From Paracoccaceae bacterium (GTDB lineage: Bacteria; Pseudomonadota; Alphaproteobacteria; Rhodobacterales; Rhodobacteraceae), in contig JABDLJ010000045.1 in the NCBI GenBank assembly GCA_013003075.1, forward strand, positions 1-38,794: 38,794 bases of DNA. Reading direction: 5' to 3'. A model generated the notes under the pieces. That model searched no databases and was not told where the DNA came from. It saw nothing but the letters and a program-made list of their open reading frames with translations. Of this stretch, positions 23,617 through 35,763 are shown piece by piece. The position numbers were made by a program, and so were the translations under genes. How positions within the stretch are numbered: the first letter of the stretch is position 1; every line of letters starts with the position of its first letter.

Positions 23617-24327
23617 ATGCCTGTCACGGAATTCGATCTAAGAGCTGCGCAGATCGCCAGAGCCGAATGGTGGTATTTCGGCGGGCATTATTTCGACAAG
23701 GATAACGCCAGCGGGACGCCGAAAACGCTTGCGGACGGAACCGGCAAAGCCGGGCTGTCGCCGAAAGGAGTGTTGGGCCACGAATCAACCGACGGCTTCA
23801 AGGAACGCATCTGGACCTACATGAAATTCGGCGTCTATCCGAACGCGAATTCTTGGCAGGGCGTGCGCAAGCTTGCGTGGTCGGCGGCGTTCATTTCATA
23901 CTGCATGCGTCTTGCCGGTGCGCGCGACAATTTCCCCTACAGCATGGGCCATTGGGAGTACGTCAACCAGGCGATCCGAAACCGGCGCAATGGGAAGGTC
24001 TCGAACACGATTTCGGCCTTCGCCAAGGACAAGGTGTCGCTTGAAGTGGGCGATCTGATCTGGCGCGGTCGCCGCGGAGCTGCGGGCTGGACGATGAAAG
24101 ACATCGAAAAGCTTCTCGACAGCGACAATCCCAAGAAAAACTACGAATCCCATTGCGACCTTGTTGTCGAGGTCGATCGGCAGAAAGGATATGCGCTTGT
24201 GATCGGCGGCAATGTCGCCAATCGGGTCACGCGCCTGAAAGCGAAGATCTCTGAGGACGGGCTGTTGCTGAGCAAGCGCTATGAGGTCGTGGTCAAGAAC
24301 AATATCGGCGAGTTCATGGTGGCCTGA
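23617..24327 (+). CDS. DUF2272-domain protein (putative cell-wall amidase-like fold)
   Basis: A 236-residue protein whose core fits DUF2272. W88-S89-A90-A91-F92 (LAWSAAFISYCMRLAG) resembles the catalytic-helix motif WCAAF of CHAP/NlpC-P60-like peptidoglycan hydrolases, with Ser in place of the nucleophilic Cys. His179 (ESHCDLVVEV), preceded by VGDLIW and followed by VIGGNVANRV, matches the second block. There is no signal peptide, so if it acts on the wall it would need a dedicated export route or lysis. ATG 23617 has GAGGGG 8 bases upstream. The base composition seems less GC-rich than in carB next door. Family placement is fairly safe; enzymatic activity is not, given the missing Cys. Confidence 0.75.
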   Translation: MPVTEFDLRAAQIARAEWWYFGGHYFDKDNASGTPKTLADGTGKAGLSPKGVLGHESTDGFKERIWTYMKFGVYPNANSWQGVRKLAWSAAFISYCMRLAGARDNFPYSMGHWEYVNQAIRNRRNGKVSNTISAFAKDKVSLEVGDLIWRGRRGAAGWTMKDIEKLLDSDNPKKNYESHCDLVVEVDRQKGYALVIGGNVANRVTRLKAKISEDGLLLSKRYEVVVKNNIGEFMVA

Positions 24328-24358
24328 GGCCGTTGCCGATCCGCTGCGCCGTCCGGGA

Positions 24359-27628
<3,270 letters not shown>

Positions 27629-27721
27629 TGGGCCCCCCAAAACGTGCGCAGGCGTGGCGCGCCGCCCGAAGGCCGCGCAAATTGGCTCGGGTTATAGCCG
27701 GGCGGGGGCCGGGTGCAAGCC

Positions 27722-29029
27722 CTAGCTGGCCTGTTCCGCATTCTGCGCAGATTTGGGGGTGCGGGCCGCGAGCGCGAAGGTGAGGATGATCAGTGCGAGC
27801 GCGGCTGTGCCGACAAACTGGATCGGGTAGGGCGCAATCGGCACGCGCATGTATAGCGGCACGACCTGGGTGAGAAACGGCGCAACGAGTATCGCGATCA
27901 CAGCCAGCCCGCGAGCGGGGCCGTGACGGTCGATCAGAACCGGCAGAAAGGCGAAGACGGGAAGAAGGTAATAGCTCCACGAGATCGGGCTGAGCAGCGT
28001 GACGACGGCAAACCCTATGGGCCAGATGTAGCGGCTGCGCGTGCCGATATCCGCACGCGCGAAAGCCAGCGCCATGACGGTGAAGGCGGCAATCAGCGAA
28101 AGTGTGGTCGCCATGACCCAAGGCGCGGGCTTGGCGGTCACCATCCAGCCGCCCTTGTCCTGGCCCGGCTCGGTGATGCGCAGGCTTTCGACCAGCGTGA
28201 AGCCGTCGAGCGCGACCAGGTTCCCGATCAGCGCATGCACATTATAGGAGATCGCCGTCAGCAGGACGGTCCGAGAGATCAGCGACAATTGCGCCAGATA
28301 CTCGGCATGAAGCGGCCAGCCGGCCAGCGCGATCGACAAAAGCCCCAGCCCGCCGCCAACCACAGCGAAGGCCGCTACTGCGCGCCAGTTGCGGCTGGCA
28401 ATGAAAAAGAGCGCGAAGAAGGCCGGGTAGACCTTGATCGCCGCGGCCAGGGCCAGCGCCGCGCCGGCGCTGCGGTCGTCGCCCGCCCGCAGGCGCTCGA
28501 CGGTAAGGACCATCAGGAAGCTGACGAGGATCTGCGGCTGGTTCTCAAGCGTGGCGACGAACCCCACCAGCGAGAAGTGGATCGCGATAAAGCCGATCAG
28601 CACGAAGGGCACAAAACCAAGCCGCACCCGCGCCGCGCGCCAGGCCAGCGCCAGCATGCCGGCGATCAGGGCCGCGTTGATCCACGTGGCGACGGTGACC
28701 ACGGCGCCGAAGGTTGTCAGGGGCACCAGATAGCTGGCCAGGACAGCCCAGATCGGCGGGTAGATGAAGGGAAAAAGCGCCGCCGTGCCGCCAAGGCCGC
28801 GGTCATAGGCGACCCAGGCCGCCGGCGGGCGCATGGTGAAAACCTCGCCCTCGACAGGGTAGATACTGGCCAGGTCGCCTGCACGATAGAACGTCCCGGC
28901 GAGCCATGTGGCGTAAAGATCGGACGACGGAACCTCTGCGGTGTTCAGAACGTGAAAGGCGGCCAGCGCGCACAGGACCAGCGCAGCCATGAGCCGCCGA
29001 AGCCAGTTGGGTGAAGTCTTTGCCTGCAT
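27722..29029 (-). CDS. GT87-like membrane glycosyltransferase (DUF2029)
   Basis: A 435-residue integral membrane protein with about ten hydrophobic segments, resembling the GT87/DUF2029 family of polyprenyl-phosphate-mannose-dependent transferases. Supporting features are an acidic site early in the first extracytoplasmic loop (EVPSSDLYATWLAG), the family-like stretch ENQPQILVSFLMVLTVERLR, then AGAALALAAAIKVYPAFF, and a late SPISWSYYLLPV motif. The sugar and acceptor are unknown. The start at ATG 29029 (MQAKTSPNWLRRLMAALVLC) gives a normal first helix. It lies upstream of carB on the same strand with 93 bases between, and is divergent from aspS. Confidence 0.75.
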   Translation of the reverse strand: MQAKTSPNWLRRLMAALVLCALAAFHVLNTAEVPSSDLYATWLAGTFYRAGDLASIYPVEGEVFTMRPPAAWVAYDRGLGGTAALFPFIYPPIWAVLASYLVPLTTFGAVVTVATWINAALIAGMLALAWRAARVRLGFVPFVLIGFIAIHFSLVGFVATLENQPQILVSFLMVLTVERLRAGDDRSAGAALALAAAIKVYPAFFALFFIASRNWRAVAAFAVVGGGLGLLSIALAGWPLHAEYLAQLSLISRTVLLTAISYNVHALIGNLVALDGFTLVESLRITEPGQDKGGWMVTAKPAPWVMATTLSLIAAFTVMALAFARADIGTRSRYIWPIGFAVVTLLSPISWSYYLLPVFAFLPVLIDRHGPARGLAVIAILVAPFLTQVVPLYMRVPIAPYPIQFVGTAALALIILTFALAARTPKSAQNAEQAS

Positions 29030-29112
29030 TGCGCGTTGTCGGTCCGCTTTTCCCGTGTGCTAGCACGTAATCGAACCGGGGTGGCAAAAAATTGGCAGCG
29101 GGCCGGCATGCC

Positions 29113-29141
29113 TTGACTTTAGGGCTCAGGCGTCGTGTATC
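29113..29141 (+). promoter_or_regulatory. Sigma-70-type promoter candidate for aspS
   Basis: TTGACT at 29113-29118 and TGTATC at 29136-29141 are separated by exactly 17 bases. The -35 box matches 5 of 6, the -10 box 3 of 6. The predicted start near 29148 gives a leader of about 30 bases before the aspS ATG. Confidence 0.45.
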
Positions 29142-29179
29142 GGCGCGAGTTTTCGACCCGCGCCATAAGGATCACACCG

Positions 29180-30955
29180 ATGCACGCCTATCGCAGCCAT
29201 ACCTGCGCCGATCTGAACGCCTCGCATGTGGGCCAGACCGTTCGACTTGCCGGCTGGGTGTACCGGGTGCGCGACCATGGCGGGGTGCTCTTCATCGACC
29301 TGCGCGACCACTACGGGATGACCCAGGTGCTCGCCGATCCCGACAGCCCGGTCTTTGCCGAGGTCGAGACCGTGCGCAGCGAGTGGTGCATCCGCATCGA
29401 CGGTGAGGTCAAGGCGCGGCACACCGATCTGATCAACCCCAAGATCCCCACCGGCGAGGTCGAGGTCTTCATCCGCGATATCGAGGTGCTGGGGGCCGCC
29501 GACGAGCTGCCGCTGATGGTGTTCGGCGATCAGGAATATCCCGAAGAGACCCGCCTGCGCTACCGCTTTCTCGATCTGCGGCGCGAGAAATTGCATGAAA
29601 ACATCATGTTGCGCAGCCGTGTTGTAGCGGATCTGCGCAAGCGGATGTGGGACACCGGCTTTACCGAGTTCCAGACACCGATCATCACCGCCTCCAGCCC
29701 CGAGGGCGCGCGCGACTTTCTGGTGCCCAGCCGCCTGCATCCGGGCAAGTTCTATGCGCTGCCGCAGGCGCCGCAGCAGTTCAAGCAGCTGATCATGGTC
29801 TCGGGCTTTGACAAGTACTTCCAGATCGCGCCCTGTTTCCGCGACGAGGATCCGCGCGCCGACCGCTCGCCCACCGATTTCTACCAGCTTGACCTTGAGA
29901 TGAGCTTTGTCACGCAAGACGATGTTTTTGCAGCGATAGAGCCGGTTCTGCGGCAAGCCTTCGAGGCGTTCGGCAACGGCCGCAAGGTGGATGCGCACTG
30001 GCCGCGCATTTCCTACCGCGATGCCGCGATGTGGTATGGCACCGACAAGCCGGACCTGCGCAACCCGATCAAGATGCAGGACGTTTCGGAGCATTTCCGC
30101 GGCTCGGGCTTTGCGATCTTTGCCAAGCTCCTGGAGCACGAGGGCACCGAGATCCGGGCGATCCCGGCGCGTGGCGGCGGCAGCCGCAAGTTCTGCGACC
30201 GGATGAACGCCTATGCCCAGAAAGAGGGCCTGCCGGGGATGGGCTATATCTTCTGGCGGCACGGCGACGACGGGCTGGAGGCGGCAGGGCCGCTGGCCAA
30301 GAACATCGGGCCCGAGCGGACCGAGGCGATCCGCACCCAGCTTGGTCTTGGCGTCGGCGATGCGGCCTTCTTCCTTGGCGGCAAACCGTCCACCTTCGAG
30401 GCCGTCGCGGGCCGGGCGCGCGATGTGATCGGCGAAGAGCTGAACCTGACCGACAAGGACCGCTTCGCCTTTGCCTGGATCGTCGATTTCCCGATGTACG
30501 AGGCCGATGCCGAGACCGGCGAGATCGATTTCAGCCACAACCCGTTCTCGATGCCGCAGGGCGGGATGGAGGCGCTGAAGGGCGATCCGCTGCAGGTTCT
30601 GGGCTATCAGTACGATCTGGCCTGCAACGGCTCCGAACTGGTGTCGGGCGCGATCCGAAACCACAAGCTGGAGATCATGTACACGGCCTTCGAAATCGCC
30701 GGATACGGCAAGGACGAGGTCGAAAAGCGCTTCGGCGGCATGGTCAACGCGTTCAAATACGGCGCCCCGCCGCATGGCGGCTGCGCGCTGGGCATCGACC
30801 GGATGGTGATGCTTCTGGCCGACGAGGCGAATATCCGCGAGGTCATCATGTTCCCGATGAACCAGCGCGCCGAGGACCTGATGATGGGCGCGCCGAGCGA
30901 TCCGACCTCGGATCAGCTGATGGAGCTTGGGCTGCGGATTGTCCCCAAAGACTGA
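29180..30955 (+). CDS. aspS: Aspartyl-tRNA synthetase, likely non-discriminating
   Basis: AspS charges tRNA with aspartate. The 591-residue protein has the bacterial layout: N-terminal OB anticodon-binding domain (about 1-110), class II core with motif 2 [21 protein letters not shown], a GAD insertion domain in the middle, and motif 3 [14 protein letters not shown] near the end. His33 in [15 protein letters not shown] corresponds to the His reported as a determinant of relaxed, non-discriminating enzymes (Leu in E. coli-like ones), so it probably also makes Asp-tRNA(Asn) for conversion by GatCAB. I start at ATG 29180, with AAGGA 8 bases upstream; the frame is open to 29135 but family alignment favours [12 protein letters not shown]. 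Confidence 0.97.
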   Translation: MHAYRSHTCADLNASHVGQTVRLAGWVYRVRDHGGVLFIDLRDHYGMTQVLADPDSPVFAEVETVRSEWCIRIDGEVKARHTDLINPKIPTGEVEVFIRDIEVLGAADELPLMVFGDQEYPEETRLRYRFLDLRREKLHENIMLRSRVVADLRKRMWDTGFTEFQTPIITASSPEGARDFLVPSRLHPGKFYALPQAPQQFKQLIMVSGFDKYFQIAPCFRDEDPRADRSPTDFYQLDLEMSFVTQDDVFAAIEPVLRQAFEAFGNGRKVDAHWPRISYRDAAMWYGTDKPDLRNPIKMQDVSEHFRGSGFAIFAKLLEHEGTEIRAIPARGGGSRKFCDRMNAYAQKEGLPGMGYIFWRHGDDGLEAAGPLAKNIGPERTEAIRTQLGLGVGDAAFFLGGKPSTFEAVAGRARDVIGEELNLTDKDRFAFAWIVDFPMYEADAETGEIDFSHNPFSMPQGGMEALKGDPLQVLGYQYDLACNGSELVSGAIRNHKLEIMYTAFEIAGYGKDEVEKRFGGMVNAFKYGAPPHGGCALGIDRMVMLLADEANIREVIMFPMNQRAEDLMMGAPSDPTSDQLMELGLRIVPKD

Positions 30956-31065
30956 ACAAACGGCGCTGATTTTCACCGCCTGCGGTCTTTTCGACGGAAT
31001 TCTGCCTGTCCTGCGTTCATTGGTCACTTGAACGCAACGCGATACGGGCAGAGACTGTGTAGATC

Positions 31066-32421
31066 ATGGTGTCAGAGGCGACATACTCGGCGATCCGCTT
31101 CGGTTTCGGCCTGGGCCCTGCGGGACTGCCGAAAGATCTGGAGGCCGCGCTGGCGGGGCTGAGCGGCCCTGACGCGATGGCCGAACGTTACCCGATGCTG
31201 AAGATGCGCGAAGCGCTGCCGATCTTCGACGCCTACGAAAGAGCGCTCAAGAACCGCAAGGCGCCGGGCGCGCAGAAAAAGGCGGACAGCGTCAAGGGCA
31301 AGATCAACTATCTGTTTGAAAGCGGGATGAGCCTGTCGATCGCCCGTATTGCCGAAAGCAAAACGCCGCTGCGCGAGCGGCTGATGGCGTTCTGGGTCGA
31401 TCATTTCACCGCCGCGCCGAAGCATTTCATCAGCCGGCTCGCCCTGCAGCCCTACCTCGACCAAGGGCTCCGGCCGCATATCACCGGCACATTCGGCGAT
31501 CTTCTGGTCAGCGCGGTAACGCATCCCTTCATGCTCAATTACCTCGACCAGGTCAGCTCGGTCGGGCCGAATTCGGCGGCTGGCAAGAACCGCGGCCGCG
31601 GGCTGAACGAAAACCTCGCCCGCGAGGTGCTGGAGCTGCACACGTTGGGGGTCGGCGCCAGCTACACCCAGACGGACGTTCGGCAACTGGCCGAGCTTTT
31701 CACCGGGCTGAACTTCAGCGCCGATGACGGCTTTGTCTTCGATCCGCGCCGGGCCGAGCCGGGGCCGGAAGTGGTGCTGGGCAAGAAATACGGCATCTGG
31801 CAGGGCCGGCTGGAAGATGTGCACGCGGTCCTGCAGGATCTGGCCGTGCATCCCGACACGGCGGCGCATGTGTCGCGCAAGCTGGCGGTGCATTTCGTCT
31901 CGGACGCGCCGGACGAGGCGATGGTGCAGCACATGACGGCGGCCTGGACGGCATCGCGGGGCGACATCAAGGCGGTGATGGGCGCGATGCTGGAACATCC
32001 CGCCGCGCGCCGGGATTTCGGCGCCAAGGCCAAGCGGCCGTTCGATTTCATCGCCTCGATCTACCTGGCGCTCGGCACGCCGGGCGATACAATTGCGGCC
32101 TACGAGGTGAAAGAGCTGCGGCGGCGGATGATCGTGCCCAGCAAGACGCTGAACCAGCCTTGGATGAAAGCCGGCGCGCCCGATGGCTGGCCCGAGGATC
32201 TGGAGCACTGGATCAATGCGCAGGCGCTGGCGACGCGGATCAAGATGGCAAGCCAGGTGGGGCGCATGGTCGGCCCGCATGTGCGCCAGCCCTCCCGGTT
32301 CGTCGACAGGGTGCTGGGCGATGCGGCCTCCGAGCGGCTGCGCTGGGCCGTGGGCGCGGCGGAAACCCGCGAGGATGCGATCGCGCTGGTGATCGCCTCG
32401 CCGGAATTCAACAGGCGCTAG
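31066..32421 (+). CDS. DUF1800 family protein
   Basis: A 451-residue protein of the DUF1800 family, of unknown function, usually encoded next to a DUF1501 gene as here. The family core is clear: MAFWVDHFTAAP early on, the signature NENLAREVLELHTLGVGASYTQ split by TDVRQLAELFTGLN, then YGIWQGRLEDVHAVLQDLAVHP, SRKLAVHF and PFDFIASIYLALG. There is no obvious signal peptide (MVSEATYSAIRFGFGLGPAG), while its DUF1501 partner has a Tat signal. ATG 31066 lacks a clear ribosome site. The gap to the next gene is 10 bases, so the two are cotranscribed. Confidence 0.92.
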   Translation: MVSEATYSAIRFGFGLGPAGLPKDLEAALAGLSGPDAMAERYPMLKMREALPIFDAYERALKNRKAPGAQKKADSVKGKINYLFESGMSLSIARIAESKTPLRERLMAFWVDHFTAAPKHFISRLALQPYLDQGLRPHITGTFGDLLVSAVTHPFMLNYLDQVSSVGPNSAAGKNRGRGLNENLAREVLELHTLGVGASYTQTDVRQLAELFTGLNFSADDGFVFDPRRAEPGPEVVLGKKYGIWQGRLEDVHAVLQDLAVHPDTAAHVSRKLAVHFVSDAPDEAMVQHMTAAWTASRGDIKAVMGAMLEHPAARRDFGAKAKRPFDFIASIYLALGTPGDTIAAYEVKELRRRMIVPSKTLNQPWMKAGAPDGWPEDLEHWINAQALATRIKMASQVGRMVGPHVRQPSRFVDRVLGDAASERLRWAVGAAETREDAIALVIASPEFNRR

Positions 32422-32431
32422 GAGACCGGGT

Positions 32432-33649
32432 ATGAGCAAGATGCTGTCACGACGCGCGCTTCTCAAATCGCTTTCGGCGATGGGATGTTCGGCGGCGGCG
32501 CATCCCTTGATGAGCACCGTCACCTTTGCCTCGGCCCCATGGGACAACCGCCTGGTCGTCATCATCCTGCGCGGCGGGATGGACGGGCTTGATGCGGTGC
32601 GCCCGGTGGGTGATCCCAACTATGCCCTGACGCGCAAGAGCAGCGTGAACGACACGCTGAAGCTGGGCGGTATGTTCGGCCTGCACCCCGCGTTCGAGCC
32701 CCTCATGCCGCTCTGGCGCAAGGGAGAGCTGGGCTTCGCGCACGCGACCTCTACGCCCTACCGGGACAAGCGCAGCCATTTCGACGGCCAGGACCTTCTG
32801 GAAGCGGGCACCGGCATGGACGTGACGATCGGGGCGCAGCGCGACGGCTGGCTGAACCGGCTGTTGCAGACCATACCGGGCCTGACCAGCGAGACCGCTT
32901 TTGCCGTCGGCGCGTCCGACATGAACATCCTGCGCGGCCCGGCGCCGTCCTCGCATTGGTCGCCGCGCACCGAGTTGCAGCTTTCGACCGCAGCGCAGCA
33001 GCTTTTGGAACATATCTATCACGACGATCCGATATTCCGCGATGCAGCGGCGCAGGCGATCCTTCTCAGCGATGCGATCAGCGCCGATCGTGACGCTGCC
33101 GAAGGCGACGAAGACGCCGAGATGATGATGGACATGATGAAGCCGAGCGCCGGCAAGCCCGAGCGCGCGCTGGCCGCCTTTGCCGCCGACCGGCTCAATC
33201 ACGACACCCGGATCGCCAGCTTCTCGATCAGCGGCTGGGATACCCATAACGGCCAGGATTTCCGGATGAAGGTGATGTTGGGCCGTCTGGCCGACGCGAT
33301 CCTGACCCTGAAGACCGGTCTTGGCGACAACTGGGGCCGCACGACGGTTCTGGCGATGACCGAGTTCGGCCGGACGGTGCAGCTCAATGGCTCTGGCGGC
33401 ACCGACCACGGCACCGCGGGCGCGATGCTGGTGGCCGGCGGCGCGGTCAATGGCGGGCGCGTCTTCGGGCGCTGGCCGGGGATTGCGGAGGCGGACATGT
33501 ACGACCGCCGCGACCTGATGCCGACGACGGATGTGCGCGCCTATGCCGCCTGGGCGATGCGCGGGCTTTTCGGGCTGGACCGCGGCGTGCTGGAGGACGC
33601 GGTCTTTCCGGGGCTCGATATGGGCGCCGACGAGGGGCTTTTGCTGTAG
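32432..33649 (+). CDS. DUF1501 family protein with Tat signal
   Basis: A 405-residue protein of the DUF1501 family, which belongs to the alkaline-phosphatase-like superfamily in fold terms but has no proven substrate. The N-terminus SRRALLKSLSAMGCSAAAHP is a twin-arginine signal (SRRxLLK followed by a hydrophobic stretch), so export folded to the periplasm is expected. Family motifs seen are LVVIILRGGMDGLD, GFAHATSTPYRDKRSHFDGQ, SGWDTHNGQ, VLAMTEFGRTVQLNGSGGTD and HGTAGAMLVAGG. The ribosome site AGGAGA overlaps the stop of the DUF1800 gene. A Tat-dependent metal or cofactor is plausible, but none can be assigned. Confidence 0.92.
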   Translation: MSKMLSRRALLKSLSAMGCSAAAHPLMSTVTFASAPWDNRLVVIILRGGMDGLDAVRPVGDPNYALTRKSSVNDTLKLGGMFGLHPAFEPLMPLWRKGELGFAHATSTPYRDKRSHFDGQDLLEAGTGMDVTIGAQRDGWLNRLLQTIPGLTSETAFAVGASDMNILRGPAPSSHWSPRTELQLSTAAQQLLEHIYHDDPIFRDAAAQAILLSDAISADRDAAEGDEDAEMMMDMMKPSAGKPERALAAFAADRLNHDTRIASFSISGWDTHNGQDFRMKVMLGRLADAILTLKTGLGDNWGRTTVLAMTEFGRTVQLNGSGGTDHGTAGAMLVAGGAVNGGRVFGRWPGIAEADMYDRRDLMPTTDVRAYAAWAMRGLFGLDRGVLEDAVFPGLDMGADEGLLL

Positions 33650-33751
33650 CGCGCCGCGCCATATCGCAAACTGGACTTATCGATCGCGATTGGCAAAGCG
33701 CTGCGGGTTTGCTCTAGCTTGCCTCGACGCAACGCAAGCGGCAGGCGCGAT

Positions 33752-34474
33752 ATGAGTTCCCGATCCCGGATAATCGGACCGAAAGTGACCGGCTGGAGCC
33801 CGCCGCCGCGCCCGGACTGGGTGCCGATGGAGGGGCGTTATGCCCGGCTGGAGCCGCTGGCAGAGCACCACGCGGGCGAGCTTTTCGCCGCCAACCGGGC
33901 CGATGACGCGATCTGGGACTACCTGCCCTACGGCCCGTTTGCGGCGGGGGCCGACTATACCGCCTGGGTGCAAGGCATGGCGGGGCAAGCCGATCCGATG
34001 TTCCTTGCGATCAAGGACAAGCAGGCCGACCAATGGCGCGGGGTCGCCAGCTATCTGCGGATCGCGCCCCGGGCAGGCTCGATCGAGGTCGGCCATATCA
34101 ACCTCGCCCCGGCGTTGCAGCGCAGCCGGGCGGCGACGGACGCGATGTACCAGATGATGCGCTGGGCGTTCGGTGCGGGCTACCGGCGCTACGAGTGGAA
34201 ATGCGATGCGCTGAACGCCGGCTCGCGCCGTGCGGCGCAGCGGCTGGGCCTGAGTTTCGAGGGCATATTCCGGCAGGCGGCGGTGGTGAAGGGTCGCAAT
34301 CGGGACACCGCCTGGTTCGCCGCGATCGATCGTGAGTGGCCGGCCTTGTCGGCGGCGTTCGAAACCTGGCTTGCGCCGGAGAATTTCGATGCCGGGGGCC
34401 GGCAGCGGCAGAGCCTGTCAGAGCTGACCGCGCCCGTTCTGGCGGCCCGCGATCCGCTGTTCGGCGCGGCCTGA
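33752..34474 (+). CDS. GNAT-family N-acetyltransferase
   Basis: A 240-residue acetyltransferase of the RimJ/RimL-like GNAT group. Supporting features are the opening RYARLEPLAEHHAGELFAAN, IEVGHINLAPALQRSRAATD in the acetyl-CoA binding region, and the MMRWAFGAGYRRYEWKCDAL motif followed by NAGSRRAAQRLGLSFEGIFR, the standard end of these enzymes. The acceptor (a ribosomal protein N-terminus, an antibiotic or a small amine) cannot be told. ATG 33752 (MSSRSRIIGPKVTG) has only a weak GCAGG upstream. It converges with the response-regulator gene, leaving 7 bases. Confidence 0.88.
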   Translation: MSSRSRIIGPKVTGWSPPPRPDWVPMEGRYARLEPLAEHHAGELFAANRADDAIWDYLPYGPFAAGADYTAWVQGMAGQADPMFLAIKDKQADQWRGVASYLRIAPRAGSIEVGHINLAPALQRSRAATDAMYQMMRWAFGAGYRRYEWKCDALNAGSRRAAQRLGLSFEGIFRQAAVVKGRNRDTAWFAAIDREWPALSAAFETWLAPENFDAGGRQRQSLSELTAPVLAARDPLFGAA

Positions 34475-34481
34475 GCCGGCC

Positions 34482-35201
34482 TCAGACAATCGGCGCCGAG
34501 CGCACGCGGTCCTTGACCAGGCTTTGCAGCGCCACGACCGCCGGCATCATCGGCGCCTTGCCGCCAAGCGAGGCCTGCAGGGCGCGCGCGCCCTCCGACA
34601 GCGCGGTATCTTTGGCGGTCTTGGCCAGCCCGCCGACGAACTGCGCGACATAGCGCGCGGTGTTTGCGTCGATATCGGGGGTCAGAACCTCGGCGACATG
34701 CGCCAGGTCGTCGCGCAGCGCCAGCCTGTCCGGCGCGATCACGTCATCGGGCAGGGCGCGCAGGCCAGGCGGATGGTCGCATTGCGGGATATGATCGAGA
34801 ATGGCCGCCTGGAACGCCGCCAGGCTGACAACTGGTTTGGCCAAGAACCCGTCTGCGCCCGCCTCAAGCGCCGCGCCGCTGGCGTTGTCATCGGCCGATG
34901 TCGCCATCAGGACGGAAATGCGGGGATTGGTCGCCGCAAGCTCGGCAATCAGGTCGAGGCCAGAGCCATCGGGCAGGCCGAGATCGACGATCGCCACCGA
35001 GGGGTGATACATCGCCAGGTGCCGCGCTGCCGCGCGCAGACTGTCGGCGCGCCGGATCCGCGCCCCCGAGCGCAGGCACAAAAGCCGCAAAGCCTCGCTG
35101 GCGAAGCGGCTGTCCTCGATGACCAGGACGGTTTGGCCCAGAAGGGGCCGGTCGGGGGTCGGCGACCGGGTCATGATGAATTCGTCAAGCGGTTCTGGCA
35201 T
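34482..35201 (-). CDS. Response regulator with uncharacterised C-terminal region
   Basis: A 239-residue protein. A receiver domain covers about residues 24-140, with the acidic pocket Asp30 (LVIEDSR), phosphoacceptor Asp73 (VAIVDLGLPDGSG), Thr101/Ser102 and Lys122 (GFLAKPV). The C-terminal 100 residues are helical and acidic and show no DNA-binding, GGDEF or kinase motif; they end ALQSLVKDRVRSAPIV. A degenerate phosphotransfer-like helix bundle is possible, but there is no conserved His. The start could be ATG 35201 (MPEPLDEF) or ATG 35174 (MTRSPTP); neither has a ribosome site, and the frame is open further upstream. No sensor kinase is in the window. It is divergent from mce, with 157 bases between. 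Confidence 0.82.
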   Translation of the reverse strand: MPEPLDEFIMTRSPTPDRPLLGQTVLVIEDSRFASEALRLLCLRSGARIRRADSLRAAARHLAMYHPSVAIVDLGLPDGSGLDLIAELAATNPRISVLMATSADDNASGAALEAGADGFLAKPVVSLAAFQAAILDHIPQCDHPPGLRALPDDVIAPDRLALRDDLAHVAEVLTPDIDANTARYVAQFVGGLAKTAKDTALSEGARALQASLGGKAPMMPAVVALQSLVKDRVRSAPIV

Positions 35202-35358
35202 TGGTGCGGCTCGCTGCTTGGGATCGGCCACATAAACACCGCCACATGCTAAAGAGCGGTTAACCCTGGATCCAAGCCGCCGCGCGACGTCTTGGCCTCT
35301 TGCAGCCGGGCGCGTGCCCGGGCCATAAGCCGGGCTTACACCAAGGGAAGGTCTTGCC

Positions 35359-35763
35359 ATGATCGGACGTCTTAACCACGTGGCCATCGCCGTGCCGGAT
35401 CTGGAGGCCGCCGCCGCGCAGTACCGCGACACGCTGGGCGCCACCGTCGGCGCACCGCAGGATGAGCCCGACCACGGTGTCACGGCCGTCTTCATCGAAC
35501 TGCCGAACACCAAGATCGAGCTGCTCTATCCTTTGGGCGAGGCCAGCCCGATCGCGGGGTTTCTGGACAAGAACCCCTCGGGCGGCATTCACCATATCTG
35601 CTACGAGGTGGACGATATCCTGGCCGCGCGCGATGCGCTGGCGGCCTCGGGCGCGCGGGTGCTGGGCGGCGGCGAGCCGAAGATCGGCGCGCATGGCAAA
35701 CCGGTCCTGTTCCTGCATCCCAAGGATTTCAACGGCACCCTGATCGAGCTGGAGCAGGTCTGA
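35359..35763 (+). CDS. mce: Methylmalonyl-CoA epimerase
   Basis: A 134-residue VOC-superfamily enzyme that interconverts (S)- and (R)-methylmalonyl-CoA on the propionyl-CoA to succinyl-CoA route. It shows LNHVAIAVPDLEAA at the start with the first metal-ligand His, VFIELPNTKIELLYPLGEAS in the middle, GGIHHICYEVDD in the second half, and FNGTLIELEQV at the end with the last ligand Glu. Length is standard. ATG 35359 follows GGGAAGG. The stop shares one base with the DUF1467 start (TGATG), a coupling I recall as common in Rhodobacteraceae. No mutase or carboxylase gene is in the window. Confidence 0.95.
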   Translation: MIGRLNHVAIAVPDLEAAAAQYRDTLGATVGAPQDEPDHGVTAVFIELPNTKIELLYPLGEASPIAGFLDKNPSGGIHHICYEVDDILAARDALAASGARVLGGGEPKIGAHGKPVLFLHPKDFNGTLIELEQV

